A stretch of DNA of 64,000 bases from Streptomyces galbus (lineage in GTDB: Bacteria > Actinomycetota > Actinomycetes > Streptomycetales > Streptomycetaceae), in the NCBI RefSeq assembly GCF_005280195.1, contig NZ_SZPR01000012.1, positions 186,001-250,000 of the forward strand, written 5' to 3'. Positions 7,588-16,221 of this stretch are shown piece after piece. Each line of letters starts with the position of its first letter. The first letter of the stretch is position 1. Under the pieces are notes generated by a model, which searched no databases, had not been told where the DNA came from, and saw only the letters and a program-made list of their open reading frames with translations. Position numbers and translations under genes: made by a program.

Positions 7588-8663
7588 TGAGCATGACCCA
7601 GCAGGCAGGGCCGGCGGTGGGCACACCGCCGGCCCCCGGCCCCCGGGAGAAGGACGGCCGGACCGCACGACGCCCGCTCGCCCTGCGCCTGTTGGCCCGC
7701 CCCGAGGTCGGGGTGTTCCTGGGCGCCGTGGCGGTGCTGATCTTCTTCCTGATCGCTGCCCCGACCCTGCGCCAGGGCAGCTCCATGGCCACCGTCCTCT
7801 ACCAGTCGTCCACCATCGGCATCATGGCGCTGCCCGTGGCCCTGCTGATGATCGGCGGCGAGTTCGACCTCTCGGCCGGCGTCGCCGTCATCACCTCCGC
7901 GCTCACCGCCAGCATGCTCAGCTTCCAGCTCACGGTGAACGTGTGGACCGGCGTCCTCGTGGCGCTCCTGCTGTCCCTCGCCATCGGCTGGTTCAACGGC
8001 TGGATGGTGATCAGGACGGGACTGCCGAGCTTCCTGGTCACCCTGGGCACGTTCCTGATCCTGCAGGGCGTCAACCTCGCGGTGACCAAGCTCGTCACCG
8101 GCAACGTCGCCACCGACGACATCAGCGACATGGACGGCTTCGACCAGGCCAGGAAGGTCTTCGCCTCCTCCTTCGACGTCGGCGGGGTCCAGGTGAAGAT
8201 CACGGTGGTGTGGTGGCTCGTCTTCGCCGCCCTCGCCACGTGGGTGCTGCTGCGCACCAAGTACGGCAACTGGATCTTCGCGGTCGGCGGCAACAAGGAG
8301 AGCGCCCGCGCCGTCGGCGTCCCGGTGACCTTCACCAAGATCACGCTGTTCATGACCGTGGGCTTCGGCGCCTGGTTCGTCGGCATGCACAACCTGTTCT
8401 CCTTCAACACCGTCCAGTCCGGCGAGGGCGTCGGCCAGGAGCTGATCTACATCGCCGCGGCCGTCATCGGCGGCTGTCTGCTCACCGGCGGCGCCGGCTC
8501 GGCCATCGGCCCGGTCTTCGGCGCCTTCATGTTCGGCATGGTGAACCAGGGCATCGTCTTCGCCGGCTGGAACCCCGACTGGTTCAAGGCGTTCCTCGGC
8601 GTGATGCTGCTCGGCGCCGTCCTGATCAATCTGTGGGTCCAGCGCACGGCGACCCGGAGGTGA
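7587..8663 (+). CDS. Sugar ABC transporter permease (FrcC/RbsC family)
   Basis: The product is about 358 residues with roughly eight to ten membrane segments, and it belongs to the BPD_transp_2 family of ribose/fructose importers. The diagnostic segments are LLMIGGEFDLSAG near residue 95 and GVPVTFTKITLFM in the cytoplasmic coupling loop. The start codon overlaps the TGA of the binding-protein gene (TGATG). A GTG three bases earlier is an alternative. It forms the membrane channel of the system encoded by its two neighbours. Confidence 0.9.
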   Translation: MSMTQQAGPAVGTPPAPGPREKDGRTARRPLALRLLARPEVGVFLGAVAVLIFFLIAAPTLRQGSSMATVLYQSSTIGIMALPVALLMIGGEFDLSAGVAVITSALTASMLSFQLTVNVWTGVLVALLLSLAIGWFNGWMVIRTGLPSFLVTLGTFLILQGVNLAVTKLVTGNVATDDISDMDGFDQARKVFASSFDVGGVQVKITVVWWLVFAALATWVLLRTKYGNWIFAVGGNKESARAVGVPVTFTKITLFMTVGFGAWFVGMHNLFSFNTVQSGEGVGQELIYIAAAVIGGCLLTGGAGSAIGPVFGAFMFGMVNQGIVFAGWNPDWFKAFLGVMLLGAVLINLWVQRTATRR

Positions 8664-8668
8664 CCGCG

Positions 8669-9580
8669 ATGACGAACGACGACACACACGGCGCGATCCT
8701 CGCCGACGACAGCGTGCCCGGCAGCGCCGACGGCGCCCTGGTCGAACTGCGCGGCGCGGGCAAGTCCTACGGCAACATCCGCGCCCTGCACGGCGTCGAC
8801 CTGACGGTGTACCCGGGCCGGGTGACGTGCGTGCTCGGCGACAACGGCGCCGGCAAGTCCACGCTCATCAAGATCGTTTCCGGGCTGCACCAGCACACCG
8901 AGGGCGAGTTCCTCGTCGACGGCGAGCCCGTGCGCTTCAGCACCCCGCGCGAGGCCCTCGACCGCGGCATCGCCACCGTCTACCAGGACCTGGCGACCGT
9001 GCCGCTCATGCCGGTGTGGCGCAACTTCTTCCTCGGCTCGGAGATGACCAAGGGCCCCTGGCCCGTACGGCGCCTCGACATCGCCCGGATGAAGCAGACC
9101 GCCGACGAGGAACTGCGCAACATGGGCATCGTCCTCGACGACCTGGAACAGCCCATCGGCACCCTCTCCGGCGGCCAGCGGCAGAGCGTCGCCATCGCCC
9201 GCGCCGTCTACTTCGGCGCCCGCGTGCTCATCCTCGACGAGCCCACCGCCGCCCTCGGCGTCAAGCAGTCCGGTGTGGTCCTGAAGTACATCGCCGCCGC
9301 CCGCGACCGCGGCCTCGGCGTCATCTTCATCACCCACAACCCGCACCACGCCTACATGGTCGGCGACCACTTCAGCGTCCTGCGCCTGGGCACCCTGGAA
9401 CTGTCCGCCGCGCGCAGCGACGTCAGCCTGGAGGAACTGACCAACCACATGGCCGGGGGCGCCGAACTCGCCGCGCTCAAACATGAGTTGGCCCAGGTCC
9501 GCGGCGTCGACGTGGAAGGGCTCCCCGAGGAGGCGGACCTCGGCGCGCCCGCGGCGAACACCTCCCGGAGGACCGCCTGA
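8669..9580 (+). CDS. Sugar ABC transporter ATPase (FrcA type, single domain)
   Basis: The product is 303 residues with a single nucleotide-binding domain: Walker A GDNGAGKST (57-65), signature LSGGQ (166-170), Walker B VLILDEPT (187-193) and H-loop FITHN. Most ribose-type systems use a fused two-domain ATPase, whereas the single-domain form is typical of FrcA-like fructose/mannose systems. The C-terminal tail of about 45 residues is charged and non-conserved. GGAGG ends eight bases before the ATG at 8669, and a GTG at 8660 is possible. It energises the importer encoded upstream. Confidence 0.9.
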   Translation: MTNDDTHGAILADDSVPGSADGALVELRGAGKSYGNIRALHGVDLTVYPGRVTCVLGDNGAGKSTLIKIVSGLHQHTEGEFLVDGEPVRFSTPREALDRGIATVYQDLATVPLMPVWRNFFLGSEMTKGPWPVRRLDIARMKQTADEELRNMGIVLDDLEQPIGTLSGGQRQSVAIARAVYFGARVLILDEPTAALGVKQSGVVLKYIAAARDRGLGVIFITHNPHHAYMVGDHFSVLRLGTLELSAARSDVSLEELTNHMAGGAELAALKHELAQVRGVDVEGLPEEADLGAPAANTSRRTA

Positions 9581-9591
9581 CAGCAGCCGGG

Positions 9592-9625
9592 GGCCGCGGT
9601 ACGGGGCACCGCCCCGGCCGCGGCC
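9592..9625 (+). terminator. Hairpin terminator after the sugar ABC operon
   Basis: GGCCGCGG (9592-9599) plus CGGGGC (9602-9607) pair with GCCCCG (9611-9616) and CCGCGGCC (9618-9625) around an ACC loop. It begins 12 bases after the ATPase stop. There is no T-tract, as is usual in Streptomyces. Confidence 0.65.
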
Positions 9626-9802
9626 ACGGCTGGCGGCGCAGAGCACCCCCGGGCCCCGGCACGCTCTCGACAGGACGGCGCGCGGGGGCGCTCCTATGCT
9701 GGTCGGTACGGGAATCGTCCGGCGCTTCGCCGCCTTCTGTCCCGCCGCCCTCCACGACGACGCGGGACCGGTCCTCACGCGTCCATCCAGGGGAGTGCAC
9801 CC

Positions 9803-11059
9803 ATGTCGCCTGCGTCCGTACGACTGCGCAGGGGGATCGTCGTCGCCGCCGCGGTGGGAGCGCTGGTGGTGCCCCTCGCCCAGGCCACCGCGGTGCCCCA
9901 GTCCCCGCCGGCGTCCCTCGCCGCGGCCGGCCGGTCCTCACCCTCCCCGTCCCCGACCCCGTCCGGGGGCGTCGTCGAACTGACCCCCGCCGTGCAGCGG
10001 CAGCTCGACGACGCGGTCCAGCAGGTGATGAAGGAGGCGGACGTCCCCGGCGTCACCGTCGGCGTCTGGACCCCCGACAAGGGCGAGTACGTGAAGTCCT
10101 TCGGGGTCGCCGACAAGAACACCGGCCGCCCGATGACGCCCGACCTGTACCTGCGCATCGGCAGCGAGACCAAGACGTTCACCGTCACGGCGCTGCTGCA
10201 ACTCGTCGACCAGGGCAAGGTCGGCCTGGACGACACCATCGGCAAGTACATCGAGGGCGTCCCCAACGGCGACAAGATCACCCTGCGCCAGCTCGCCGGG
10301 ATGCGCAGCGGGCTGTTCAACTACTCGCAGGACGAAGCCTTCTTCAAGGCCCTCACGTCCGACCCGCAACGCCACTTCAGCCCGCAGGAACTGCTCGACT
10401 ACGCCTTCAAGCACCCGGTGCTCTTCCCGCCGGGCCAGAAGTTCTACTACTCCAACACCAACCTGATCCTGCTCGGCCTGGTGGTCGAGAAGATGTCCGG
10501 GCAGCAGCTCGCCGGCTACATCCACGACCACATCCTGCAGCCCGCCGGACTGGACCACACGTCCTTCCCGGTCGGCACCGAGTTCCCCGATCCGCACGCG
10601 CAGGGCTACACGAACCAGACCGCGACCGGCCAGGTCGAGGACACCGCCGACTGGAACCCCTCCTGGGCCTGGGCGGCCGGCGCGATGATCTCCCAGCTCC
10701 AGGACCTGCGGGTGTGGGCGCGCACCGTCGCCACCGGCCAACTCCCCGACGGTGACCGGATGGTCAGCGCCGCCACGCAGAAGCAGCGGCTCACCACACC
10801 CCCGACGTCCATCCCCGGCGCCGGGTACGGCCTCGGGATCTTCGACGTCCAGGGGTGGATCGGCCACAACGGCTCACTGCCCGGCTACGAGTCGCTGACC
10901 ATCTACCTGCCGTCGGCGCAGGCCACCTTGGTGGTCATGCTGAACACCGACATCAACTACAAGAACCAGGAGCCCAGCACCGTGTTCGGCGACGCGATCA
11001 CCCGGATCATCTCGCCCGGCCACGTGTTCGATCTGCCGGCGGAACCGGCGGCCCATTGA
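9803..11059 (+). CDS. Secreted serine hydrolase, class C beta-lactamase / DD-peptidase fold
   Basis: The product is 418 residues. A signal peptide (residues 1-30) is followed by a Ser/Pro-rich linker, then a penicillin-binding-like hydrolase. The active-site motifs are SETK (S121, K124), YSN (216-218) and HNG (355-357), the pattern of R61-type D-Ala-D-Ala carboxypeptidases, class C beta-lactamases and related esterases. GGGGAG precedes the ATG at 9803. It stands alone between the sugar ABC terminator and a convergent operon. The substrate (peptidoglycan stem, beta-lactam or ester) cannot be decided. Confidence 0.88.
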   Translation: MSPASVRLRRGIVVAAAVGALVVPLAQATAVPQSPPASLAAAGRSSPSPSPTPSGGVVELTPAVQRQLDDAVQQVMKEADVPGVTVGVWTPDKGEYVKSFGVADKNTGRPMTPDLYLRIGSETKTFTVTALLQLVDQGKVGLDDTIGKYIEGVPNGDKITLRQLAGMRSGLFNYSQDEAFFKALTSDPQRHFSPQELLDYAFKHPVLFPPGQKFYYSNTNLILLGLVVEKMSGQQLAGYIHDHILQPAGLDHTSFPVGTEFPDPHAQGYTNQTATGQVEDTADWNPSWAWAAGAMISQLQDLRVWARTVATGQLPDGDRMVSAATQKQRLTTPPTSIPGAGYGLGIFDVQGWIGHNGSLPGYESLTIYLPSAQATLVVMLNTDINYKNQEPSTVFGDAITRIISPGHVFDLPAEPAAH

Positions 11060-11092
11060 CGGGCCGTACCGGCCACCGCAGCTGCCGGCTCG

Positions 11093-12097
11093 TCAGCCGC
11101 CGCGCACCTCCGCGAGCGTCACCGGCCGGTGCTCGTGCAGCGACAGCGTGCACGCCTCCGCGATCCAGCCCGCCTCCAGCGCGTCCTCGATCGTGCACGG
11201 GGAGAGCCGGGTGCCGGCCACCACCTCGGTGAACGCGGTGAGTTCGGCCCGGTACGCCGCGGTGAAGCGGTCCATGAAGAAGTCGTGCGGGGTGCCCGCC
11301 GGGAAGGTCACGCCGGGCTCGACCGAACGCAGCGGCAGCTTGTCCTCCAGGCCCACCGCGATGGAGTCCCGGAAGCCGTGGATCTCCATGCGCACGTCGT
11401 AGCCCCGGCCGTTGTGGCGGGAGTTGGACACCACCGCGAGGGTGCCGTCGTCGAGGGTGAGGACCGCGCCGGTGGTGTCGGCGTCGCCCGCCTCCCGGAT
11501 GAAGTCCGCGCCCCGGTTGCCGCCGACGGCGTACACCTCGGTGACCTCGCGGCCGGTGACCCAGCGGATGATGTCGAAGTCGTGCACCGAGCAGTCCCGG
11601 AAGATGCCCCCCGAGGCGGCCACGTAGGCCGCGGGCGGCGGCGCCGGGTCGAGCGTGGTGGACCGCACCGTGTGCAGCGTGCCGAGTTCACCCCCGCGCA
11701 CGGCGGCCCGGGCGGCGACGAAGCCCGCGTCGAAGCGGCGGTTGTAGCCGATCTGGATCGGCACGTCCGCGTCCCGCACGGCCCGCAGCACCTCGACGCC
11801 CTCGCCCATGGTCCGGGCGACGGGCTTCTCGCAGAAGACGGGGACGCCGGCCTCGACGCCGGCGCGGATCAGGGCCGGGTGGGCGTCCGTGGCCGCCGCG
11901 ACGACGATGCCGTCCACCCCGGCGGCCAGCAGGGCCTCGGGGGAGTCCGCGACCTCGGCGCCGAACCGTTCGGCGGCGGCCTTGGCGGCGTCCGCGAACG
12001 GGTCGGCGACGACGAGCGAGTCGACGGCGTCGAGTCCGGAGAGGGTCTCGGCGTGGAAGGCGCCGATGCGGCCGAGGCCGAGGATTCCGATGCGCAT
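11093..12097 (-). CDS. Gfo/Idh/MocA oxidoreductase, inositol 2-dehydrogenase-like
   Basis: The product is 334 residues. The N-terminal Rossmann motif is GLGRIG (7-12). The catalytic set matches Bacillus inositol dehydrogenase: EKP with K91, then D168 and H172 in RDCSVHDFD. The family oxidises a ring or sugar hydroxyl with NAD. It is the last gene of a minus-strand operon with an SDR and a phytanoyl-CoA-dioxygenase-like enzyme, opposite a LacI regulator, which points to catabolism or modification of a polyol or sugar-like compound. A true inositol pathway is not supported by other iol genes here. Confidence 0.87.
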   Translation of the reverse strand: MRIGILGLGRIGAFHAETLSGLDAVDSLVVADPFADAAKAAAERFGAEVADSPEALLAAGVDGIVVAAATDAHPALIRAGVEAGVPVFCEKPVARTMGEGVEVLRAVRDADVPIQIGYNRRFDAGFVAARAAVRGGELGTLHTVRSTTLDPAPPPAAYVAASGGIFRDCSVHDFDIIRWVTGREVTEVYAVGGNRGADFIREAGDADTTGAVLTLDDGTLAVVSNSRHNGRGYDVRMEIHGFRDSIAVGLEDKLPLRSVEPGVTFPAGTPHDFFMDRFTAAYRAELTAFTEVVAGTRLSPCTIEDALEAGWIAEACTLSLHEHRPVTLAEVRGG

Positions 12098-12176
12098 GGG
12101 TGCGGCTCCTGGGTGCGGGGTGAACGGGGTCCGGCAGGGGGGGCCCGGCCCGGCAGGGACGGGCTGGTCGAGGCCG

Positions 12177-12953
12177 CTAGTCGAGGCCGCCCAGGACGTT
12201 CTGGTCCCAGTCGATCACCGAACCGGTGACCACGCCCGACCGGTCGGACAGCAGGAACACCACGAAGTCGGCGATCTCGTCCGGCCGGCCCAGCCTGCCC
12301 ATCGGCAGCCCGGCCGCGGCCCGCTCGCGCCAGTCGTCGCCCGCGCCGTGGAACGCCCGCTGGGTGGCGTCCTCGCCCTCGGTCGCCGTCCAGCCGATGT
12401 TCAGGCCGTTGATCCGCACGCGGTCCCAGCGGTGGGCGTGGGCGGCGTTGCGGGTCAGGCCGGCCAGCCCGGCCTTGGCGGCGACGTACGGCGCGAGGAA
12501 GGGCTGGCCGCCGTGCGCCGACGAGGTGATGATGTTGACGATCGTGCCCGGGGCCCCGCGGGCGACCATGTCCGCCACCGCCGCCTGCATCGCGAAGAAC
12601 GGCCCCTTGAGGTTGACCGCCACGTGCTGGTCGAACAGCTCGGGCGTGGTGTCCAGCAGGGTGCCCCGTGCGGTCAGCCCCGCCGAGTTCACCAGGCAGT
12701 CGATCCGGCCGTGGGCCCCGGTCACCCGGGCCACGGCGGCCTTCGCCTGCCCGGCGTCGGCGAGATCGGCCCGTACGTACATCGCCCTGCCGCCCGCCGC
12801 CGTCAGCTCGGCCGCCAGCGCCTCGCCGGGCTCCGGCCGGCGTCCGCTGACGGCGACGGCCGCGCCCTCGCGGACCGCGGCCCGGGCGATCGCGGCCCCC
12901 ACGCCCTGGCTGCCGCCGTTGACCAGGACGACCTTGTCGTCGAGAAGTCCCAT
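12177..12953 (-). CDS. Short-chain dehydrogenase/reductase
   Basis: The product is 258 residues. The cofactor loop is NGGSQGVG (12-19), with Asn replacing the usual Thr at the first position. NSAG lies near 88-91 and the catalytic residues are S144, Y155 and K159. The C-terminus (VTGSVIDWDQNVLGG) is of the classical SDR type. AGGAGG lies about 12 bases before the ATG. It is the middle gene of the operon and probably oxidises an alcohol intermediate produced or used by its neighbours. Confidence 0.87.
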   Translation of the reverse strand: MGLLDDKVVLVNGGSQGVGAAIARAAVREGAAVAVSGRRPEPGEALAAELTAAGGRAMYVRADLADAGQAKAAVARVTGAHGRIDCLVNSAGLTARGTLLDTTPELFDQHVAVNLKGPFFAMQAAVADMVARGAPGTIVNIITSSAHGGQPFLAPYVAAKAGLAGLTRNAAHAHRWDRVRINGLNIGWTATEGEDATQRAFHGAGDDWRERAAAGLPMGRLGRPDEIADFVVFLLSDRSGVVTGSVIDWDQNVLGGLD

Positions 12954-13021
12954 CCGTGTCCCTGCCTCCTGTGCGTCCCGTGCGGGCCGTGCGCTCGGTG
13001 CCGGCCCGGCGTTCCCGGCCC

Positions 13022-14188
13022 TCAGCCCGTCGGCCGGCTCTCGCGGCGCCGCGCTCCCGCGCGCAGCGCGTCCCGCAGGACGTCGGGCGTCCAGCGCTCC
13101 TCGAGGGCCCGCCGTACGGTGTCGGCCTGGGACGGCGGGGCCAGTCCCTCGACGGGCGGGTCGCTGTCCAGGTTGGTGGGGAAGGGGTAGCCCTCCGCGC
13201 AGGCGGCGACGACCCGCTCCAGCCAGGCCGGGTCCGCGCCCTCGTCGGCGCGCTTGAGCAGCACCGGGTACACGGCGTTGCAGACGGCCTCCCGGTCGAC
13301 GCTCTCCATGGCCCGCCCGAACGCCGAGGACACCTGGAGCAGGTTGGCCGTGCGCCGTACGTCGGCGGTGACGTTGCCGCCCGCGGCGTGGAAGACGGCC
13401 GGGTTGAAGAAGGCGGCGTCGCCCTTGGCCAGCGGGAGCTGGACGCGGTGCGCGTCGAAGTACTCCTGGAACTCGGGCAGCCGCCAGGCGAGGTAACCGG
13501 GCTCGTAGCGCTGGGAGTGGGGCAGGTACAGGGTGGGGCCCGACTCCGGCGGCATGTCGCCGTGGGCCACCGCACCCTGGAGGGTCAGCACGGGGGAGAG
13601 GCGGTGCACGTGCGCCGGGTAGGCGGCCGCGGCCTCGTCCGAGAGGAACCCCAGGTGGTAGTCGCGGTGGGCGGTCTGGGCCGCACCGCCCGGGTTGACG
13701 ACGTTGACCTGTGAGGTGACCTGGTAGCCCGGGCCGAGCCAGGCCGTGCAGACCAGCGCCAGGACGTCGTTGGCGTAGTAGTCGGCGAACGTCTCGGCGT
13801 CGTACAGGGCCGTCTTCTCCAGGGCGTTCCACACGCGGTCGTTGGCGCCCGGCCTCGCGAAGTGGTCGCCGGCCGTGGCGCCGGAGGCGTGCTGGTCCGC
13901 GATCAGCGCGTCGAAGACCGCCGACATCCGGTCCACCACGACCGGGTCGGGGAAGGCGCCCCGGACGACCACGACGCCGGGGCCGTCGGACAGCGCCCGC
14001 ACCAGCTCGGCGGAGACCGCCCCGGGGCCGGCGGCCCGCAGCCGCCCGCTGTCGTAGACGAGCACGCCGTGCTCGGCGGACTCGGCGTGCGGGTAGTCGG
14101 CGGGGTCGGTGGTGCGCTCGACCAGCGCGCGGAAGGCGTCGAGGGAGCAGTCCTGCCGGGACAGCCGGGCGCCGGGGGCTCGGGACAT
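13022..14188 (-). CDS. Phytanoyl-CoA dioxygenase family Fe(II)/2-oxoglutarate enzyme
   Basis: The product is 388 residues from the ATG at 14188, which follows GGAAGGA. The Fe-binding facial triad is visible as HRD (H174, D176) and a distal H267 in NPAVFHAAGGN, with a conserved Arg shortly after for 2-oxoglutarate. Family members hydroxylate unactivated carbons, and many bacterial ones act on compounds other than phytanoyl-CoA. As the first gene of the operon it may catalyse the opening hydroxylation, with the SDR and the Gfo/Idh enzyme oxidising the product. The substrate is unknown. Confidence 0.85.
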   Translation of the reverse strand: MSRAPGARLSRQDCSLDAFRALVERTTDPADYPHAESAEHGVLVYDSGRLRAAGPGAVSAELVRALSDGPGVVVVRGAFPDPVVVDRMSAVFDALIADQHASGATAGDHFARPGANDRVWNALEKTALYDAETFADYYANDVLALVCTAWLGPGYQVTSQVNVVNPGGAAQTAHRDYHLGFLSDEAAAAYPAHVHRLSPVLTLQGAVAHGDMPPESGPTLYLPHSQRYEPGYLAWRLPEFQEYFDAHRVQLPLAKGDAAFFNPAVFHAAGGNVTADVRRTANLLQVSSAFGRAMESVDREAVCNAVYPVLLKRADEGADPAWLERVVAACAEGYPFPTNLDSDPPVEGLAPPSQADTVRRALEERWTPDVLRDALRAGARRRESRPTG

Positions 14189-14294
14189 CGTCGTCCTTCC
14201 GGTCGGGGGGGGCGGAACGGGGAGGGCCGCGGTCACGGCCGGCGGTCGCGTCGCGGGGGGCGGCGCGGTGACGGGCCGTGCGGCTCTGTCATTC

Positions 14295-14306
14295 TTGTCA
14301 GTACAA
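14295..14306. promoter_or_regulatory. Small dyad in the LacI / catabolic operon divergent region
   Basis: TTGT (14295-14298) and ACAA (14303-14306) form a dyad around CAGT in the 190-base region between the LacI gene and the divergent dioxygenase operon. It is short, but it sits where the operator should be. Confidence 0.35.
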
Positions 14307-14379
14307 ACCCCTCGAACAACCGTCAGCAGTCCATCAAAAACCCCTCAAGCCGACGGACCACACCTGCGAGGAGCCCGCC

Positions 14380-15411
14380 GTGGGTCACCCCTTCCCCCTC
14401 CGCGAGATCGCACGTCAGGCGGGTCTGAGCGAGGCCACCGTGGACCGCGTCCTCAACGGCCGGGGAGGGGTCCGCGCCTCCACCGCCCAGGAGGTGCACC
14501 GGGCCATCGCCGACCTCGACCGGCAGCGCACGCAGGTGCGGCTGGTGGGCCGTACGTTCATGGTCGACATCGTGATGCAGGCGCCGGAGCGGTTCTCGAC
14601 CGCCGTGCGCGCCGCCCTGGAGGCCGAACTGCCGTCGCTGCACCCGGCGGTGCTGCGCTCGCGCTTCCACTTCCGCGAGACCGCGCAGGCGGCGGAACTG
14701 GTGCGCATCCTGGACCGGATCGCCCGGCGCGGCTCGCAGGGCGTGATCCTCAAGGCCCCGGACGTGCCCGAGGTGACCGCCGCCGTCGGCCGGCTGGCGG
14801 CGGCCGGCATCCCCGTCGTCACGCTGGTCACCGACCTGCCGGCGAGCGCCCGCGTGGGCTACGTCGGGATCGACGACCGCGCCGCCGGGGCCACCGCCGC
14901 CTACCTCATGGGGCAGTGGCTCGGCGACCGGCCCGGCCACGTGCTGATCAGCCTCAGCAGCGGCTTCTTCCGCAACGAGGAGGAGCGCGAGATGGGCTTC
15001 CGCGCGGTGATGCGCGCGCGGCACCCCGAGCGCGCCCTGGTCGAGATCACCGAGGGGCAGGGCCTGGACGCCACCCAGTACGACCTCGTACGGGCCGCCC
15101 TCGCCCGCGACCCGGAGATCCGCGCCGTCTACTCCATCGGCGGCGGCAACATCGCCACCCTGCGCGCCTTCGCGGACGTGGGCCGCGCGTGCGCGGTGTT
15201 CGTCGCGCACGACCTCGACCACGACAACACCCGGCTGCTGCGCGAGCACCGGCTGTCCGCGGTGCTCCACCACGACCTGCGCCAGGACCTGCGGCAGGCG
15301 TGCCGCCTCGTGATGCGCGCCCACGGCGCGCTGCCGCCGGCCGGGCCGACGCTGCCCTCCGCGATCCAGGTGGTCACGCCGTACAACATGCCGACGGCGG
15401 CTCCCGCCTGA
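14380..15411 (+). CDS. LacI-family transcriptional regulator
   Basis: The product is 343 residues. The N-terminal LacI helix-turn-helix occupies about residues 5-28 (LREIARQAGLSEATVDRVLNG), although the usual hinge helix is atypical. A periplasmic-binding-protein-like effector domain follows (GVILKAPDVPEV, VGIDDRAAGATAAYLM, DPEIRAVYSIGGGN). I chose the GTG at 14380, preceded by GAGGAG, rather than an upstream in-frame ATG without a site. It is divergent from the dioxygenase/SDR/Gfo-Idh operon, which it very likely controls. The effector domain suggests a sugar or polyol inducer. Confidence 0.88.
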   Translation: MGHPFPLREIARQAGLSEATVDRVLNGRGGVRASTAQEVHRAIADLDRQRTQVRLVGRTFMVDIVMQAPERFSTAVRAALEAELPSLHPAVLRSRFHFRETAQAAELVRILDRIARRGSQGVILKAPDVPEVTAAVGRLAAAGIPVVTLVTDLPASARVGYVGIDDRAAGATAAYLMGQWLGDRPGHVLISLSSGFFRNEEEREMGFRAVMRARHPERALVEITEGQGLDATQYDLVRAALARDPEIRAVYSIGGGNIATLRAFADVGRACAVFVAHDLDHDNTRLLREHRLSAVLHHDLRQDLRQACRLVMRAHGALPPAGPTLPSAIQVVTPYNMPTAAPA

Positions 15412-15442
15412 GCGGCCCGCGCGGTCGGCCGTGCCTCGGGGC

Positions 15443-16021
15443 TCAGCGCCGGGTGCGGACACCGTCCAGGGCGATGGCGAGGACGCGGTCGCGCTGCTCG
15501 TCGTCGGTGAAGTGGGTGGCGCTGATGCCGGCGACCATGCGCAGCAGGTCACCGAAGTCCATGTCGGGGCGCGCCTCCCCGGCCTGCTGGGCGCGCTCGA
15601 AGAGCGGGCCGCCCGCCGCGTACATCGAGTCCCGGCACACGCCGAGGATCTCCGACTCGCCCTCCAGGGCCTCGCGCACCGCGCGCTTGGTCACCATGTA
15701 GCCCGCGAACCGGTCGAGCCAGGCGGTCAGGGCCTCCCAGGGCTCCCGGTCGGCGACCTCCAGGGCCGCCTGGCACAGGGCGTCGACCTCGTCGGCGTAG
15801 ACGCTCTCGAAGAGGGCGCGGCGGGTCGGGAAGTTGCGGTACAGGGTGCCGATGCCGACGCCCGCGCGCCGGGCGATGTCCTCCAGGGAGGCGTCCGCGC
15901 CGTTCTCCGCGAACGCCTCGCGGGCGGCGGCGAGCAGCGCGTCGAAGTTGCGGGCGGCGTCCTTGCGGTGGGGGCGCTGCGCCGCGACGATCGCGCTGAC
16001 GGGGAACGACGGGGTCGTCAC
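15443..16021 (-). CDS. TetR-family repressor of the divergent MFS transporter
   Basis: The product is 192 residues. The helix-turn-helix lies at about residues 45-66 (SLEDIARRAGVGIGTLYRNF), and the C-terminal half matches the SbtR/KstR-like extension common in Streptomyces efflux repressors. The gene is divergent from an MFS pump, with three copies of a GGAGG-N4-CCTCC palindrome between them. Autoregulation together with repression of the pump is therefore the clear prediction. The ligand is unknown, probably a pump substrate. Confidence 0.9.
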   Translation of the reverse strand: MTTPSFPVSAIVAAQRPHRKDAARNFDALLAAAREAFAENGADASLEDIARRAGVGIGTLYRNFPTRRALFESVYADEVDALCQAALEVADREPWEALTAWLDRFAGYMVTKRAVREALEGESEILGVCRDSMYAAGGPLFERAQQAGEARPDMDFGDLLRMVAGISATHFTDDEQRDRVLAIALDGVRTRR

Positions 16022-16090
16022 GGTGCCTCCCAGGGGCGGGGTCTACGGAGGGTACGGGTTCTCTGGACGGGCGGCGATCTGCGGGCGAAA

Positions 16091-16164
16091 CGGAGGGGGT
16101 CCTCCGATACGAGTTGAACCGGAGGGGTGCCTCCGCTAGAGTGGAGGGGTACCTCCACTTTAGC
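16091..16164 (+). promoter_or_regulatory. MFS promoter with three tandem palindromic operators
   Basis: Three dyads share the core GGAGG-N4-CCTCC: CGGAGG/CCTCCG at 16091-16106, the same at 16120-16135, and GTGGAGG/CCTCCAC at 16141-16158. The last extends to an imperfect 30-bp palindrome (16135-16164, 12 of 13 arm positions). A good promoter threads through them: TTGAAC (16114-16119), a 17-base spacer that holds the second dyad, and TAGAGT (16137-16142) overlapping the third. Repressor binding would block polymerase directly. Confidence 0.8.
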
Positions 16165-16221
16165 AGTGCGGGAGGGCCGGCGCGTCCTGCGCGGCCTCCC
16201 GCGCGTCCGGAGAGGCCCCTC

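Noticed and set aside
9477..9983. Arg/Pro-rich frames on both strands around 9480-9980
   Set aside because: They overlap the ATPase end, a terminator and the serine hydrolase signal region, with no motif.
12177..13575. Fusion of the SDR to an upstream long minus-strand frame
   Set aside because: The upstream portion is an alternative frame of the dioxygenase gene. The SDR has its own ATG at 12953 with an AGGAGG upstream.
16114..16221. Upstream in-frame start for the MFS transporter
   Set aside because: It would translate through the -10 and operator palindromes; the ATG at 16222 has a proper ribosome site.
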